The notes beneath the pieces are model-generated. The model was not told the origin of the DNA. It made no database searches and was given only the letters and a program-made list of their open reading frames with translations. DNA of 33,578 nt from Acidobacteriota bacterium (GTDB taxonomy: Bacteria; Acidobacteriota; Vicinamibacteria; Vicinamibacterales; UBA8438), in NCBI GenBank assembly GCA_021296515.1, contig JAGWAH010000006.1:2178-35755 (forward strand). The letters are read 5' to 3'. Of the stretch, positions 8,888-16,419 are shown piece by piece; positions within the stretch are counted from its first letter, which is position 1; each line of letters opens with the position of its first letter. The position numbers were made by a program, and so were the translations under genes.

Positions 8888-9780
8888 CCACCGCATCCCG
8901 GTTCGAGGCGATCGGCGACAAGGTGCAGGCCGGCGTGCCGCTCTCCGCGTCGGAGATCGCCGCGCTGTCGGAGACGTGCAATCTTCTGCGTCTCGGAGCG
9001 CTGGCCGATGAACGGCGACGCAAGACGCGCGGCGACCGCGCCACCTTCGTGCGCGTGGCGGAAGTGCCGGCGACGGGCATCCCCGGAGAGTCCGTTTCCC
9101 GGCCGGCGGGTGAGGTGCGTCTCGCCGGGTGCCCCGCTGCCGCGAGTCGCGTCGTGGAAGCGGTTCGCGCCGCCGTGCGCGCGGCGGGCAACGTTCCGGT
9201 GAGCGGCTTCGCGCTCGACGAGCTCGTGGACCTGTGCGCGGGCGATGTTGCGCGCTTCGACGACCTGATCGCCGCGTTGCGAGCGGCGGGGCTGGCGTAC
9301 GTCGCCGAGGCGCGCGTCGAGCGCACCGCGGATCCGGCCTGGATCGCCCGCGCGGCGGCGGGCGGCGTGCCGGTGGCGCGTTGGACCGTGGATTCATCGC
9401 TGGCCGGCGGCGAGGCGCTCCGCCGCGTAGCCGGCTGGGGCGCGGATGTTTCCGTGCCGGTTTTCGCGCCCCTTCCGCGCGCCTCGTCCGAACGGCCCTC
9501 GACCGGCTACGAAGACGTCCGGCAGGTTGCGCTGGCGCGCCTGCTGGTCGACAATACCGAGTCGATCCAGGTGGATTGGCGGCGCTACGGACCGCAATTG
9601 GCGCAGGTGGCGCTGACGTTCGGTGCGGACGACGTCGACGGCGTCTCACCGAGCGATGCATCGCAGCACGGGCTTCGTCGTGCGCCGCTGGAGGAAATCA
9701 CGCGGAACATCCGCGCGGCGGGACTGGTGCCGGTCGAGCGGGACGGCCGTTTCCGGAAGCTGCGCACGCATCAGCCATGA
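8884..9780 (+). CDS. MqnE-like protein lacking the radical-SAM cysteines
   Basis: A 298-residue protein that I read as a degenerate relative of aminofutalosine synthase MqnE. Its first 55 residues follow MqnE (DKVQAGVPLSASEIAAL, RLGALADERRRKTRGDRATF). Exactly where MqnE carries its CX3CX2C iron-sulfur loop, this protein instead reads VRVAEVPATGIPGES. The only cysteines are Cys32, Cys83 and Cys118, not in cluster spacing. A shortened barrel follows (GEVRLAGCP, NVPVSGFALDELVDL, LRAAGLAYVAEA), with the GGGAEIF-type active-site segment gone. The C-terminal part is well kept (about 205-292: RQVALARLLVDN, FGADDVDGV, GLVPVERDGRF). It is about 80 residues shorter than MqnE. The frame is intact with four-base overlaps on both sides, so it looks translated. 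It cannot be a standard radical-SAM enzyme; a pseudoenzyme or scaffold for pathway partners is inference. Confidence 0.8.
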   Translation: MTTASRFEAIGDKVQAGVPLSASEIAALSETCNLLRLGALADERRRKTRGDRATFVRVAEVPATGIPGESVSRPAGEVRLAGCPAAASRVVEAVRAAVRAAGNVPVSGFALDELVDLCAGDVARFDDLIAALRAAGLAYVAEARVERTADPAWIARAAAGGVPVARWTVDSSLAGGEALRRVAGWGADVSVPVFAPLPRASSERPSTGYEDVRQVALARLLVDNTESIQVDWRRYGPQLAQVALTFGADDVDGVSPSDASQHGLRRAPLEEITRNIRAAGLVPVERDGRFRKLRTHQP

Positions 9781-10577
9781 GTGCCATCCGTGTCGGAGTC
9801 GTCGAGTACCTCAATGCAAGGCCGCTCGTCCACGGGCTGGATGCGCGTCCGGATCTCTTCTCGCTGCAGTACGACGTGCCGGCGCGTTGCTCCGCCCTGC
9901 TTCATGAGGGGGCGGTCGACCTCGCGCTTCTGCCGGCCATCGAGTACCTGCGCCGGCCGGACTACCGGGTGGTGCCCGACGTCGCGGTGGCGTCCACCGG
10001 TCCGGTGGCGTCGGTGGCTCTCTTCACGACCCGGCCGACGGCGGCCATCCGTTCCATCGCCATCGATTCGAGCTCGCGCGCGGCGGTGGCATTGCTCCGC
10101 GTCCTCTGCGCGCAGTGGTTCGAGATCGAGCCGAAGTTCGTCACGATGCATCCGGACCTGCAGGCGATGCTCAAGCGGTGCGACGCGGCCCTGCTGATCG
10201 GCGACATCGCGCTGTTCACGGAGCACGAGACGGTGGTCGACCTCGACAAGATCGACCTGGGCGAAGAGTGGACCGCGATGACCGGCCTGCCGTTCGTCTG
10301 GGCCTTCTGGGCCGGTCGCAGCGATGTGGTCGAAGCGGAGCACGTGCAGGCCCTGCGCGCCGCACGCGATGCGGGCGCCGCCGCGATCGACGACGTGGTG
10401 GCCGCGCATTCGCTCGTGGATGAGGAGCCGGCCGAAGTGGCGAGGGAGTATCTGCGGAAGAACGTGCAGTTCACTCTGACCGCGGAGGGCCGATCCGGCG
10501 TGAAGCGGTTTTACGCCGCCGCGGCGGACATCGGCATCGTGCCGCAGGCCGGCCCTCTGCGGTTCTTCGACGCATGA
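9777..10577 (+). CDS. mqnA: MqnA, chorismate dehydratase
   Basis: First committed enzyme of the futalosine menaquinone pathway; it removes water from chorismate to give 3-[(1-carboxyvinyl)oxy]benzoate. The protein has 266 residues with the periplasmic-binding-protein-like fold of the MqnA/MqnD family: VGVVEYLNARPLVHGL at the N-terminus, VDLALLPAIEY, and SRAAVALLRVL in the second lobe, with AALLIGDIAL and GLPFVWAFWAGR further on. No signal peptide is seen, as expected for a cytoplasmic enzyme. Its ATG overlaps the stop of the MqnE-like gene and its stop overlaps the mqnC ATG, so the three should be translated together. MqnD, which shares the fold, is not present here, and the LNARPL motif favours MqnA. 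Confidence 0.92.
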   Translation: MSAIRVGVVEYLNARPLVHGLDARPDLFSLQYDVPARCSALLHEGAVDLALLPAIEYLRRPDYRVVPDVAVASTGPVASVALFTTRPTAAIRSIAIDSSSRAAVALLRVLCAQWFEIEPKFVTMHPDLQAMLKRCDAALLIGDIALFTEHETVVDLDKIDLGEEWTAMTGLPFVWAFWAGRSDVVEAEHVQALRAARDAGAAAIDDVVAAHSLVDEEPAEVAREYLRKNVQFTLTAEGRSGVKRFYAAAADIGIVPQAGPLRFFDA

Positions 10578-11791
10578 CGGAACGTCTTGTCGACGGCGCT
10601 GTGCGGCGCGTGCTCGATGGCGGGCGTCTCGATGCCGCCGAGGCCCTCGCTCTCTATGCCGACCTGCCGACGCACCGGCTCGGGCAGTTGGCCGACGCCG
10701 CGCGGGCCGCACGGCACCCCGGCCGGATCGTCACCTACATCATCGATCGCAACGTCAACTATACGAACGTGTGCGTGGCGCGCTGCAACTTCTGCGCGTT
10801 CTACCGGGAGGTCGGCGCCGGCGACGGCTACGTGCTCGGATTCGACGAGATCTTCGCCAAGATCGACGAGACCGTCGCGGTCGGCGGCGTGCAGCTCCTG
10901 CTGCAGGGCGGCCACAATCCCGACCTGCCTCTGCGCTGGTACGAGGATCTGTTCAGGGCGGTCAAGGCGCGTTATCCGGACTTCAAGCTGCACGCGCTCT
11001 CGCCGCCGGAGGTCATCCACCTGTCCCGCCTCTCGCAGCTTCCGGCGCGCACCGTCATCGACCGGCTGGTGGCGGCGGGTCTCGACAGCATTCCGGGCGG
11101 TGGGGCCGAGATCCTCGTCGATCGCGTACGCAAGCGGTTGAACTGCTACGGCAAGGCCACCGCGGCGGAGTGGATCGACGTGATGCGGCACGCCCACGAC
11201 GCGGGCCTGCGGACCACCGCGACGATGATGTACGGTACGGTCGAGCGGCTCGACGAACGTATCGAGCACCTGCTGCGGCTGCGGGAGCTGCAGGATGCGA
11301 CCGGGGGCTTCACCGCGTTCATCACCTGGAGCTTCCAGCCGTCGAACACCGAGTTGGGGGGCGCCGGCGCCACCGGCGTCGAGTACCTGAGAACCCTGGC
11401 GCTCGCCCGGCTCGTCCTCGACAACTTCGACAACCTGCAGGCCTCCTGGGTCACGCAGGGCGGCAAGGTCGGCCAGTTGAGCCTCGCCTGCGGGGCCAAC
11501 GACATGGGCAGCGTGATGATCGAGGAGAACGTCGTGCGCGCCGCCGGCGCCGCCTACTGCATGGACGAGGTGGAGATCGTCCGCAACATCGAGGACGCCG
11601 GCTTCGTGCCGAAGCGTCGCGACATGCAGTACAGGGTGCTGGGCGACCCCATCTTTCGCGAGCGGCAGGTGCCGCGCATGACCGAGCTCGCCACCGCGCG
11701 CGAGGCGGGCGACGTGTCCGTGCCGGCCGAGCTGGATCGCTATCCCGCACGGAGTCTGGCCGGCAAGCGGCGCCGGCAGCCCGTGGTGTAG
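10574..11791 (+). CDS. mqnC: MqnC, cyclic dehypoxanthinyl futalosine synthase (radical SAM)
   Basis: Radical-SAM enzyme that cyclises dehypoxanthine futalosine in menaquinone synthesis. The 405-residue protein has an intact CX3CX2C cluster loop (Cys67, Cys71, Cys74 in NYTNVCVARCNFCAF), LLQGGHNPDLPLRWYEDL, SIPGGGAEIL and a C-terminal half with TWSFQPSNTELGG, LACGANDMGSVMIEENVV and GFVPKRRDMQY. The TWSFQP and ANDMGSVMIEENVV segments mark MqnC rather than MqnE, which normally has FGADDLDGT there. It follows mqnA with an ATGA overlap. The neighbouring MqnE-like protein has lost the cluster loop that this enzyme keeps, so the two are easily compared side by side. Confidence 0.95.
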   Translation: MTERLVDGAVRRVLDGGRLDAAEALALYADLPTHRLGQLADAARAARHPGRIVTYIIDRNVNYTNVCVARCNFCAFYREVGAGDGYVLGFDEIFAKIDETVAVGGVQLLLQGGHNPDLPLRWYEDLFRAVKARYPDFKLHALSPPEVIHLSRLSQLPARTVIDRLVAAGLDSIPGGGAEILVDRVRKRLNCYGKATAAEWIDVMRHAHDAGLRTTATMMYGTVERLDERIEHLLRLRELQDATGGFTAFITWSFQPSNTELGGAGATGVEYLRTLALARLVLDNFDNLQASWVTQGGKVGQLSLACGANDMGSVMIEENVVRAAGAAYCMDEVEIVRNIEDAGFVPKRRDMQYRVLGDPIFRERQVPRMTELATAREAGDVSVPAELDRYPARSLAGKRRRQPVV

Positions 11792-11799
11792 CCCGGCCC

Positions 11800-13038
11800 G
11801 TGCCCCGGACCCGCTACCGCGCCCGCTGGCTGGCGCCCATTGCGTCTCCCCCGCTGGAGGACGGCTGGGTGGACGTCGACGGGGGCGTCATTCGCGCCGT
11901 CGGTGCCGCGGCGGACGCCGGCAGCGACGCCGCGGACAGGGAGGTCGACCTCGGAAGCGTCTGCGTGCTGCCCGGCCTCGTCAATGCCCATACCCACCTC
12001 GAGCTGTCCACGCAGCGGAGCGCCGTCCCGCCCGCACGCTCGATGCCGGCCTGGGCGGCGGCACTGATGCGCAACCTGCAGGAAGAGCCCCCCGGCGCGG
12101 CGCCGGCGGCGATCGTCGCGGCGGTCGCCGAGCTGCACCGGGCCGGGACCGCGCTGGTCGGCGACGTCACCAATACGCTGGCGTCGCTGGCGGCGCTGGA
12201 GGCGGGCCCGGTGGAGGCCGTGGTCTTCCACGAGTTGCTCGGCTTCGACGTGGCGGGTGCCGCCGCCGCGGCGGCGGCGGAGCGCCTCGATCGCCTGGCG
12301 TCCGAACGCCGGGACGAGCGGGTGCGGGTCTGTCCAGCGGCGCATGCACCCTACTCGGTTTCCCCCGCGCTCTTCCGGATGCTGGCCGCCGTTCCCGGAC
12401 CGCGTTCGGTGCATCTGGCCGAGTCGCGGGAAGAGTGCGAGTTCCTGCGCGCGGGGACCGGGGCCTGGCGGGAGATTCTGGACGCCCGCGGCCGGTGGGA
12501 TCCGGAATGGCGGCCGCCGGGGTCCGGGCCGGTGGCCTACCTGGACGCGCTGGGCTGGCTGCGGGAGGACTCGTTGCTGGTTCACGGGGTGCAGATGCGG
12601 CCGGACGAGATCCGCCGCGTGGCCCGGTCCGGCGCCACCATCGTGACCTGCCCGCGGAGCAACGCCTGGACCGGCGCCGGCGTCCCGCCCGTGGCGGCGT
12701 TCTACGCGGCCGGGGCTTCGGTGGCGGTAGGCACAGACAGCCTCGCCAGCGCGCCCGATCTGAACACGTTCGCCGAGCTGGCCGAGGTCCGCCGTCTCGC
12801 GCCGGAGGTCCCGGCCCGGCGTATCCTGCGCAGCGGCACGCTCGCCGGGGCCGCCGCGCTCGGCCGGGGGAGGACCCACGGAGCCATCGAGCCGTCCCGC
12901 TGCGCGGCGCTGATCGCCGTCGAGACGCCGGCCGCCGTAACGGATGTGGAAGAATACCTGTTGACGGGGATCGAGCCGGAGCAGATCGCCTGGCTCGATG
13001 GAGCGGACGCGGGCCGCGGCGCGCCGGCCGGGTCCTGA
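11800..13038 (+). CDS. mqnX: Aminofutalosine deaminase-type amidohydrolase (MqnX)
   Basis: Metal-dependent amidohydrolase of 412 residues, best read as the enzyme that deaminates 6-amino-6-deoxyfutalosine to futalosine. Metal-site features are all present: NAHTHLE (His64, His66), SVHLAESREE, LLVHGVQM, and the TDSLAS loop with the catalytic Asp. The N-terminal RWLAPIASPPLEDGWVDVDGG is a beta-sandwich typical of the ATZ/TRZ-like amidohydrolases. It uses a GTG start nine bases after mqnC; I see no good Shine-Dalgarno, so coupling to mqnC is likely. Placement among mqn genes decides the substrate; on sequence alone a related deaminase (guanine, methylthioadenosine or S-adenosylhomocysteine type) could not be excluded. 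Its presence implies the route through futalosine rather than direct cleavage of aminofutalosine. Confidence 0.82.
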   Translation: MPRTRYRARWLAPIASPPLEDGWVDVDGGVIRAVGAAADAGSDAADREVDLGSVCVLPGLVNAHTHLELSTQRSAVPPARSMPAWAAALMRNLQEEPPGAAPAAIVAAVAELHRAGTALVGDVTNTLASLAALEAGPVEAVVFHELLGFDVAGAAAAAAAERLDRLASERRDERVRVCPAAHAPYSVSPALFRMLAAVPGPRSVHLAESREECEFLRAGTGAWREILDARGRWDPEWRPPGSGPVAYLDALGWLREDSLLVHGVQMRPDEIRRVARSGATIVTCPRSNAWTGAGVPPVAAFYAAGASVAVGTDSLASAPDLNTFAELAEVRRLAPEVPARRILRSGTLAGAAALGRGRTHGAIEPSRCAALIAVETPAAVTDVEEYLLTGIEPEQIAWLDGADAGRGAPAGS

Positions 13039-13072
13039 ATCGATCGGCCGTCGCGCGATCCTCGGAGCAGGC

Positions 13073-13927
13073 ATGCTGACTCGACTGCGGACCTACTCGT
13101 CGTTCATTCGGTTCAGCCACACGGTGTTCGCCCTGCCGTTCGCGTTGACCGGCGCTCTGCTCGCCGGCCTGGAGACCGACCTGACTTGGCGTAGGGCCGG
13201 CTGGATCGTGCTGGCGATGTTCACCGCGCGGACGGCTGCGATGGCCTTCAACCGCCTCGTCGACGCGCACTACGACGCGCTGAATCCGCGCACGCGCGGG
13301 CGCGAGATTCCGCGCGGACGGGTTTCCCGCCGCGAGGCGGCGGCCATCGTCGTCGTGGCCGCGACGGCGTTCGTGGCGGTCACGTATCCTCTGGGCGCGG
13401 TCTGTTTCGCGCTGTCTCCGGTGGCGCTCGCCATCGTGTTCTGGTACTCGCTGGCCAAGCGGCACACCACCTGGACGCAGCTCTTTCTGGGACTCGCGCT
13501 CGCCGTCGCTCCGGTCGGCGGCTGGCTGGCGGCGGGCGGCGGCTGGAGCTGGACGCCGTGGCTGCTCGCGGTGGCCACCGGGGCCTGGGTCGCCGGCTTC
13601 GACATGATCTACGCGTGCGAGGACGTCGGCTTCGATCGCAGCCACGGACTCCGATCCATTCCGGCCCGGTTCGGGGTGGAGGGGGCGCTGCGCCTCTCGC
13701 GCCTCTCGCACGTCGTGACCGTCGCCGGGTTGGCCGCGCTGGCCTGGCTGGCGCCGCTGGGCCCCGTCTATCTCGCCGGGGTAGCGGGGGTGGCCCTGCT
13801 GCTGGCGTACGAGCAGTCGCTCGTCAGTGCCGCCGATCTGTCGCGCGTGAAGCAGGCTTTCGATCTGAACGGGTACGTCGGCATCCTCTACCTGGCCGCC
13901 ACGGCCGCCGCCATCCATGTCGGATAA
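13073..13927 (+). CDS. mqnP: UbiA-family polyprenyltransferase of menaquinone synthesis (MqnP type)
   Basis: Integral membrane prenyltransferase, 284 residues, about eight hydrophobic segments. It should attach the polyprenyl tail to the naphthoate head group. Both Mg-diphosphate motifs are visible: NRLVDAHYDALNPRT in the first and DVGFDRSHGLRSIPARFG in the second, matching the NDxxDxxxD and DxxxD pattern. The start is the ATG at 13073, preceded by GGAG five bases upstream (13064-13067); longer versions of the frame overlap the amidohydrolase and begin with non-membrane sequence. The stop overlaps ubiX by 11 bases. Within this cluster the substrate is more likely dihydroxynaphthoate than 4-hydroxybenzoate, which is inference from context. 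Confidence 0.9.
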   Translation: MLTRLRTYSSFIRFSHTVFALPFALTGALLAGLETDLTWRRAGWIVLAMFTARTAAMAFNRLVDAHYDALNPRTRGREIPRGRVSRREAAAIVVVAATAFVAVTYPLGAVCFALSPVALAIVFWYSLAKRHTTWTQLFLGLALAVAPVGGWLAAGGGWSWTPWLLAVATGAWVAGFDMIYACEDVGFDRSHGLRSIPARFGVEGALRLSRLSHVVTVAGLAALAWLAPLGPVYLAGVAGVALLLAYEQSLVSAADLSRVKQAFDLNGYVGILYLAATAAAIHVG

Positions 13928-14528
13928 CCCGTCGCGTGTGGCGGTCGGGATCACCGGTGCGAGCGGCGCCCTCTACGCGGTTCGCACGCTGGCGGCGTTG
14001 CTGGCGGCGGACGTGCGGGTGGATCTCGTGGTGTCGGATTTCGGGCGGCGCCTGCTGGCGGACGAGCTGGGGCCGGACGCCGCGGTGGATCGACTCGGCT
14101 CCTATCTGACCGCGCGTTACGGGGTGGCGGTCGCGTCCGACGCGCTGGCCGTCCATCGAAACCGGGACGTCGGTGCGGCGATTGCCAGTGGCACCTCGCC
14201 CTGCGACGCGATGGTCATCGTGCCCTGCTCGATGAAGACGCTGGCGGGTGTGGCGCACGGATTGTCCCGGAACCTGATCGAGCGGGCGGCGGATGTCGCG
14301 TTGAAGGAGCGGCGCCCCCTCGTAATCGTGCCGCGCGAGACCCCGATGAGCCTGCCGCAGCTCCGCAACATGGTGCTCTGCGCCGAGGCCGGCGCGCACA
14401 TGCTGCCGGCGATGCCCGCCTTCTACCAGCGTCCGGACACGCTCGACGACCTCGCCGACTTCATCGCCGGGAAGATCGTCTCGTGCCTGGGTTTCGATCA
14501 GGACCTCTTTCCGGCGTGGACCGGGTGA
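13917..14528 (+). CDS. ubiX: UbiX-family flavin prenyltransferase
   Basis: Makes prenylated FMN, the cofactor of UbiD-family decarboxylases. The product is 203 residues. The FMN-binding VAVGITGASGALYAV opens the protein, PCSMKTLAGVAHGLSRNLIERAADVALKERRP is cut by nothing, and VIVPRETPMS follows, all standard for the family. The ATG lies inside the end of the prenyltransferase gene (11-base overlap), and the stop overlaps a GTG start of menG. In futalosine-type clusters this enzyme supports a UbiD-like decarboxylase that removes the naphthoate carboxyl after prenylation; that partner is not encoded in the window. Confidence 0.94.
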   Translation: MSDNPSRVAVGITGASGALYAVRTLAALLAADVRVDLVVSDFGRRLLADELGPDAAVDRLGSYLTARYGVAVASDALAVHRNRDVGAAIASGTSPCDAMVIVPCSMKTLAGVAHGLSRNLIERAADVALKERRPLVIVPRETPMSLPQLRNMVLCAEAGAHMLPAMPAFYQRPDTLDDLADFIAGKIVSCLGFDQDLFPAWTG

Positions 14529-15268
14529 TCGACAAGACGCCGGATCGCATCGCCGCGATGTTCGACGCGATCGCGGGGCGCTACGACCTGCTGAACCGCC
14601 TGCTGAGCGGCGGTCTCGACCGGCGCTGGCGGGCGCGCGCCGTCGGCGCGTTGCACCTGACCGGCGAAGAGACGGTTCTGGATCTCTGCACCGGAACCGC
14701 GGACCTCGCCATCGCGCTGCGCCGCCGGCGCAAGGGTGCGGCGCGCGTCGTGGGCATCGACTTCGCCGGCCGCATGCTGGAGCACGCCGCCCGCAAGCTC
14801 GACGCACTGGGCATGGGCGGCCGGATCGGACTGGTGCGGGGCGATGCGATGCGCGTGCCGCTCCCGGCGGCCTCGGTCGATGCGGCCACGATCGCGTTCG
14901 GCATTCGCAACGTGGAGGACCCCCTCCGGACGCTGGCGGAGCTGCATCGCGTGGTCCGGCCCGGCGGCCGCATCGCCATCCTGGAGTTCGGGATGCCGAC
15001 CCTGCCCGGGCTTTCCTCGCTCTACCGCTGGTATTTCCGCCGCGTCCTGCCGTGGGTCGGGCGCTTCGTCTCGCGGCACGACAGCGCCTACGCGTATCTG
15101 CCGGCGTCCGTCGGCGCGTTCCCGAGCGGGGTCCAGTTTCGCCGTTTGCTCGACGACGCCGGCTTCGTCGACACCACGGCGGTCCGGATGCTGCTGGGCG
15201 TCGTCTATCTGTACGCCGCGACCCGCGCGTCGGCGGCGGAAGCACGTGACGGTGGTCGCGGACTATAA
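14525..15268 (+). CDS. menG: MenG/UbiE demethylmenaquinone methyltransferase
   Basis: SAM-dependent C-methyltransferase for the last step of menaquinone synthesis. From the GTG at 14525 the protein is 247 residues. The family opening RIAAMFDAIAGRYDLLNRLLSGG is followed by the SAM motif LDLCTGTADLAIAL, VGIDFAGRML, IAFGIRNVEDPL and ILEFGMPTLPG. I choose 14525 because this GTG overlaps the ubiX TGA in the same four-base manner as neighbouring genes; GTG codons at 14516 and 14483 are possible but add residues not typical of the family. The TAA stop lies inside a perfect TATAAT box (15264-15269) that may drive the next gene. Confidence 0.93.
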   Translation: MIDKTPDRIAAMFDAIAGRYDLLNRLLSGGLDRRWRARAVGALHLTGEETVLDLCTGTADLAIALRRRRKGAARVVGIDFAGRMLEHAARKLDALGMGGRIGLVRGDAMRVPLPAASVDAATIAFGIRNVEDPLRTLAELHRVVRPGGRIAILEFGMPTLPGLSSLYRWYFRRVLPWVGRFVSRHDSAYAYLPASVGAFPSGVQFRRLLDDAGFVDTTAVRMLLGVVYLYAATRASAAEARDGGRGL

Positions 15269-15269
15269 T
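15264..15269 (+). promoter_or_regulatory. Perfect TATAAT -10 box before the TonB-family gene
   Basis: TATAAT at 15264-15269 overlaps the menG stop codon and ends 12 bases before the ATG at 15282. Transcription would be expected to begin around 15276, leaving a leader of only about six bases. No TTGACA-like -35 is found at normal spacing, which weakens the call. Confidence 0.4.
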
Positions 15270-15281
15270 CGACTGGGCTTC

Positions 15282-16385
15282 ATGATCTTCGACCTCGAGG
15301 ACCGTTACTTCGACACCCCTACCATCGAAGCGGCGATGTCGTGGCGCGAGCAGGTCCTGCTGTCGGTCCTCGCCCACGCACTGGTCGTGCTGCTCGTGCT
15401 GTTCGTGCCGCAGCTCCCGTTCGTGCAGGAGGCCGAGGCGCTCCGTTTGGCCCGGCTCGCGGAGCTGCAGGCGCTGCAGGAGGAGCAGCAGCAACTCGCG
15501 CTGGCCGCGGATCAGAACCGCACGTTCGTCTACATAGAGCCGCTCGTCGACCTCGAGGCCGACCAGGCCCCGAATCCCAACGCGCCGTTGTCCGACCGGG
15601 ATCGTATCGCGCAGTCGCCGACGGCCGCGGACGACCCCCTCAACAATCTGCCGAACGCCGACGGCAACTCGATGCGGTTCGTGGAGAGCGAGGATCCATC
15701 CGACGCCCTGGAGCCGGATCGCGCGGTCGATGCCGCGGAGGCGGCGAACCGGGAGGAGTCGGCGGTCGAATCCCGGTTCGAGGACGCGAGCGGTGACGTA
15801 CCCGACGCGGAGACGGCGGATGCATCGCGGGCCGCGGAAGCGCTGGGGGAGGATGACGGCCGGCTGCCGGACGAGCTGTTGGAGCAGTTGCTCGCCGACG
15901 GCGCCCTGAGCCTGCCCGGCGGCGGAGAGCCGGATCCGGACGCTTTCGATCCCGACGCGGATCGGCCGGCGGACGGCCTGCTCGGGCGCGCCATGCGCAA
16001 CCTCGACCGCTATGCCCGGCGTCAGACCTTCAACAACCAGCGCGGGCGGGTGGATCGGCAGGCGCCGTTCATCCAGTTCGACTCCAAGGGGGCCGACTTC
16101 GGCCCGTGGATCCGCCGGTTCGTGGCGCAGGTGTACCGGAACTGGTTCATGCCGTACGCCATCATGTCGATGCACGGCAACGTGGTGCTTACGTTCAACG
16201 TGCATCGCGACGGGTCGATCACGGACCTGAGCGTCATGAAGCCGTCCCGGGTCAGGGCCTTCACCAACTCGGCGTTCAACGCGATCTCCACGTCCAACCC
16301 GACCTATCCGCTGCCGGACGACTATCCGGACGACACCTGCTTCTTCACGGTCACGTTCTACTTCAACGAGTCTCCGCCCGCCTGA
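15282..16385 (+). CDS. TonB-family protein with an acidic periplasmic linker
   Basis: Inner-membrane-anchored protein of 367 residues with a TonB-like C-terminus, probably passing proton-motive force or making a periplasmic contact. Domain order: short cytoplasmic head (MIFDLEDRYFDTPT), one membrane span (about 25-43, VLLSVLAHALVVLLVLFVP), a Gln/Glu-rich helical stretch (50-75), a long Asp/Glu/Ala-rich linker (about 85-235), and the TonB C-terminal fold (about 270-367: WIRRFVAQVYRNWFMP, GNVVLTFNVHRDGSITDLSV, then a strand ending FTVTFYFNES). TonB linkers are usually Pro/Lys-rich; this one is strongly acidic. No exbB or exbD is nearby. The start follows the membrane-span context, and a promoter-like TATAAT stands just upstream. 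A 26-codon gene follows. Confidence 0.85.
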   Translation: MIFDLEDRYFDTPTIEAAMSWREQVLLSVLAHALVVLLVLFVPQLPFVQEAEALRLARLAELQALQEEQQQLALAADQNRTFVYIEPLVDLEADQAPNPNAPLSDRDRIAQSPTAADDPLNNLPNADGNSMRFVESEDPSDALEPDRAVDAAEAANREESAVESRFEDASGDVPDAETADASRAAEALGEDDGRLPDELLEQLLADGALSLPGGGEPDPDAFDPDADRPADGLLGRAMRNLDRYARRQTFNNQRGRVDRQAPFIQFDSKGADFGPWIRRFVAQVYRNWFMPYAIMSMHGNVVLTFNVHRDGSITDLSVMKPSRVRAFTNSAFNAISTSNPTYPLPDDYPDDTCFFTVTFYFNESPPA

Positions 16386-16419
16386 GACGACCACAACCAC
16401 CCCGCGGAGCGTACGAAGC

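Noticed and set aside
8884-9780. Pseudogene of mqnE
   Set aside because: The frame is intact, codon use matches its neighbours, both ends overlap neighbouring genes by four bases and the C-terminal domain is conserved; a maintained protein is more likely.
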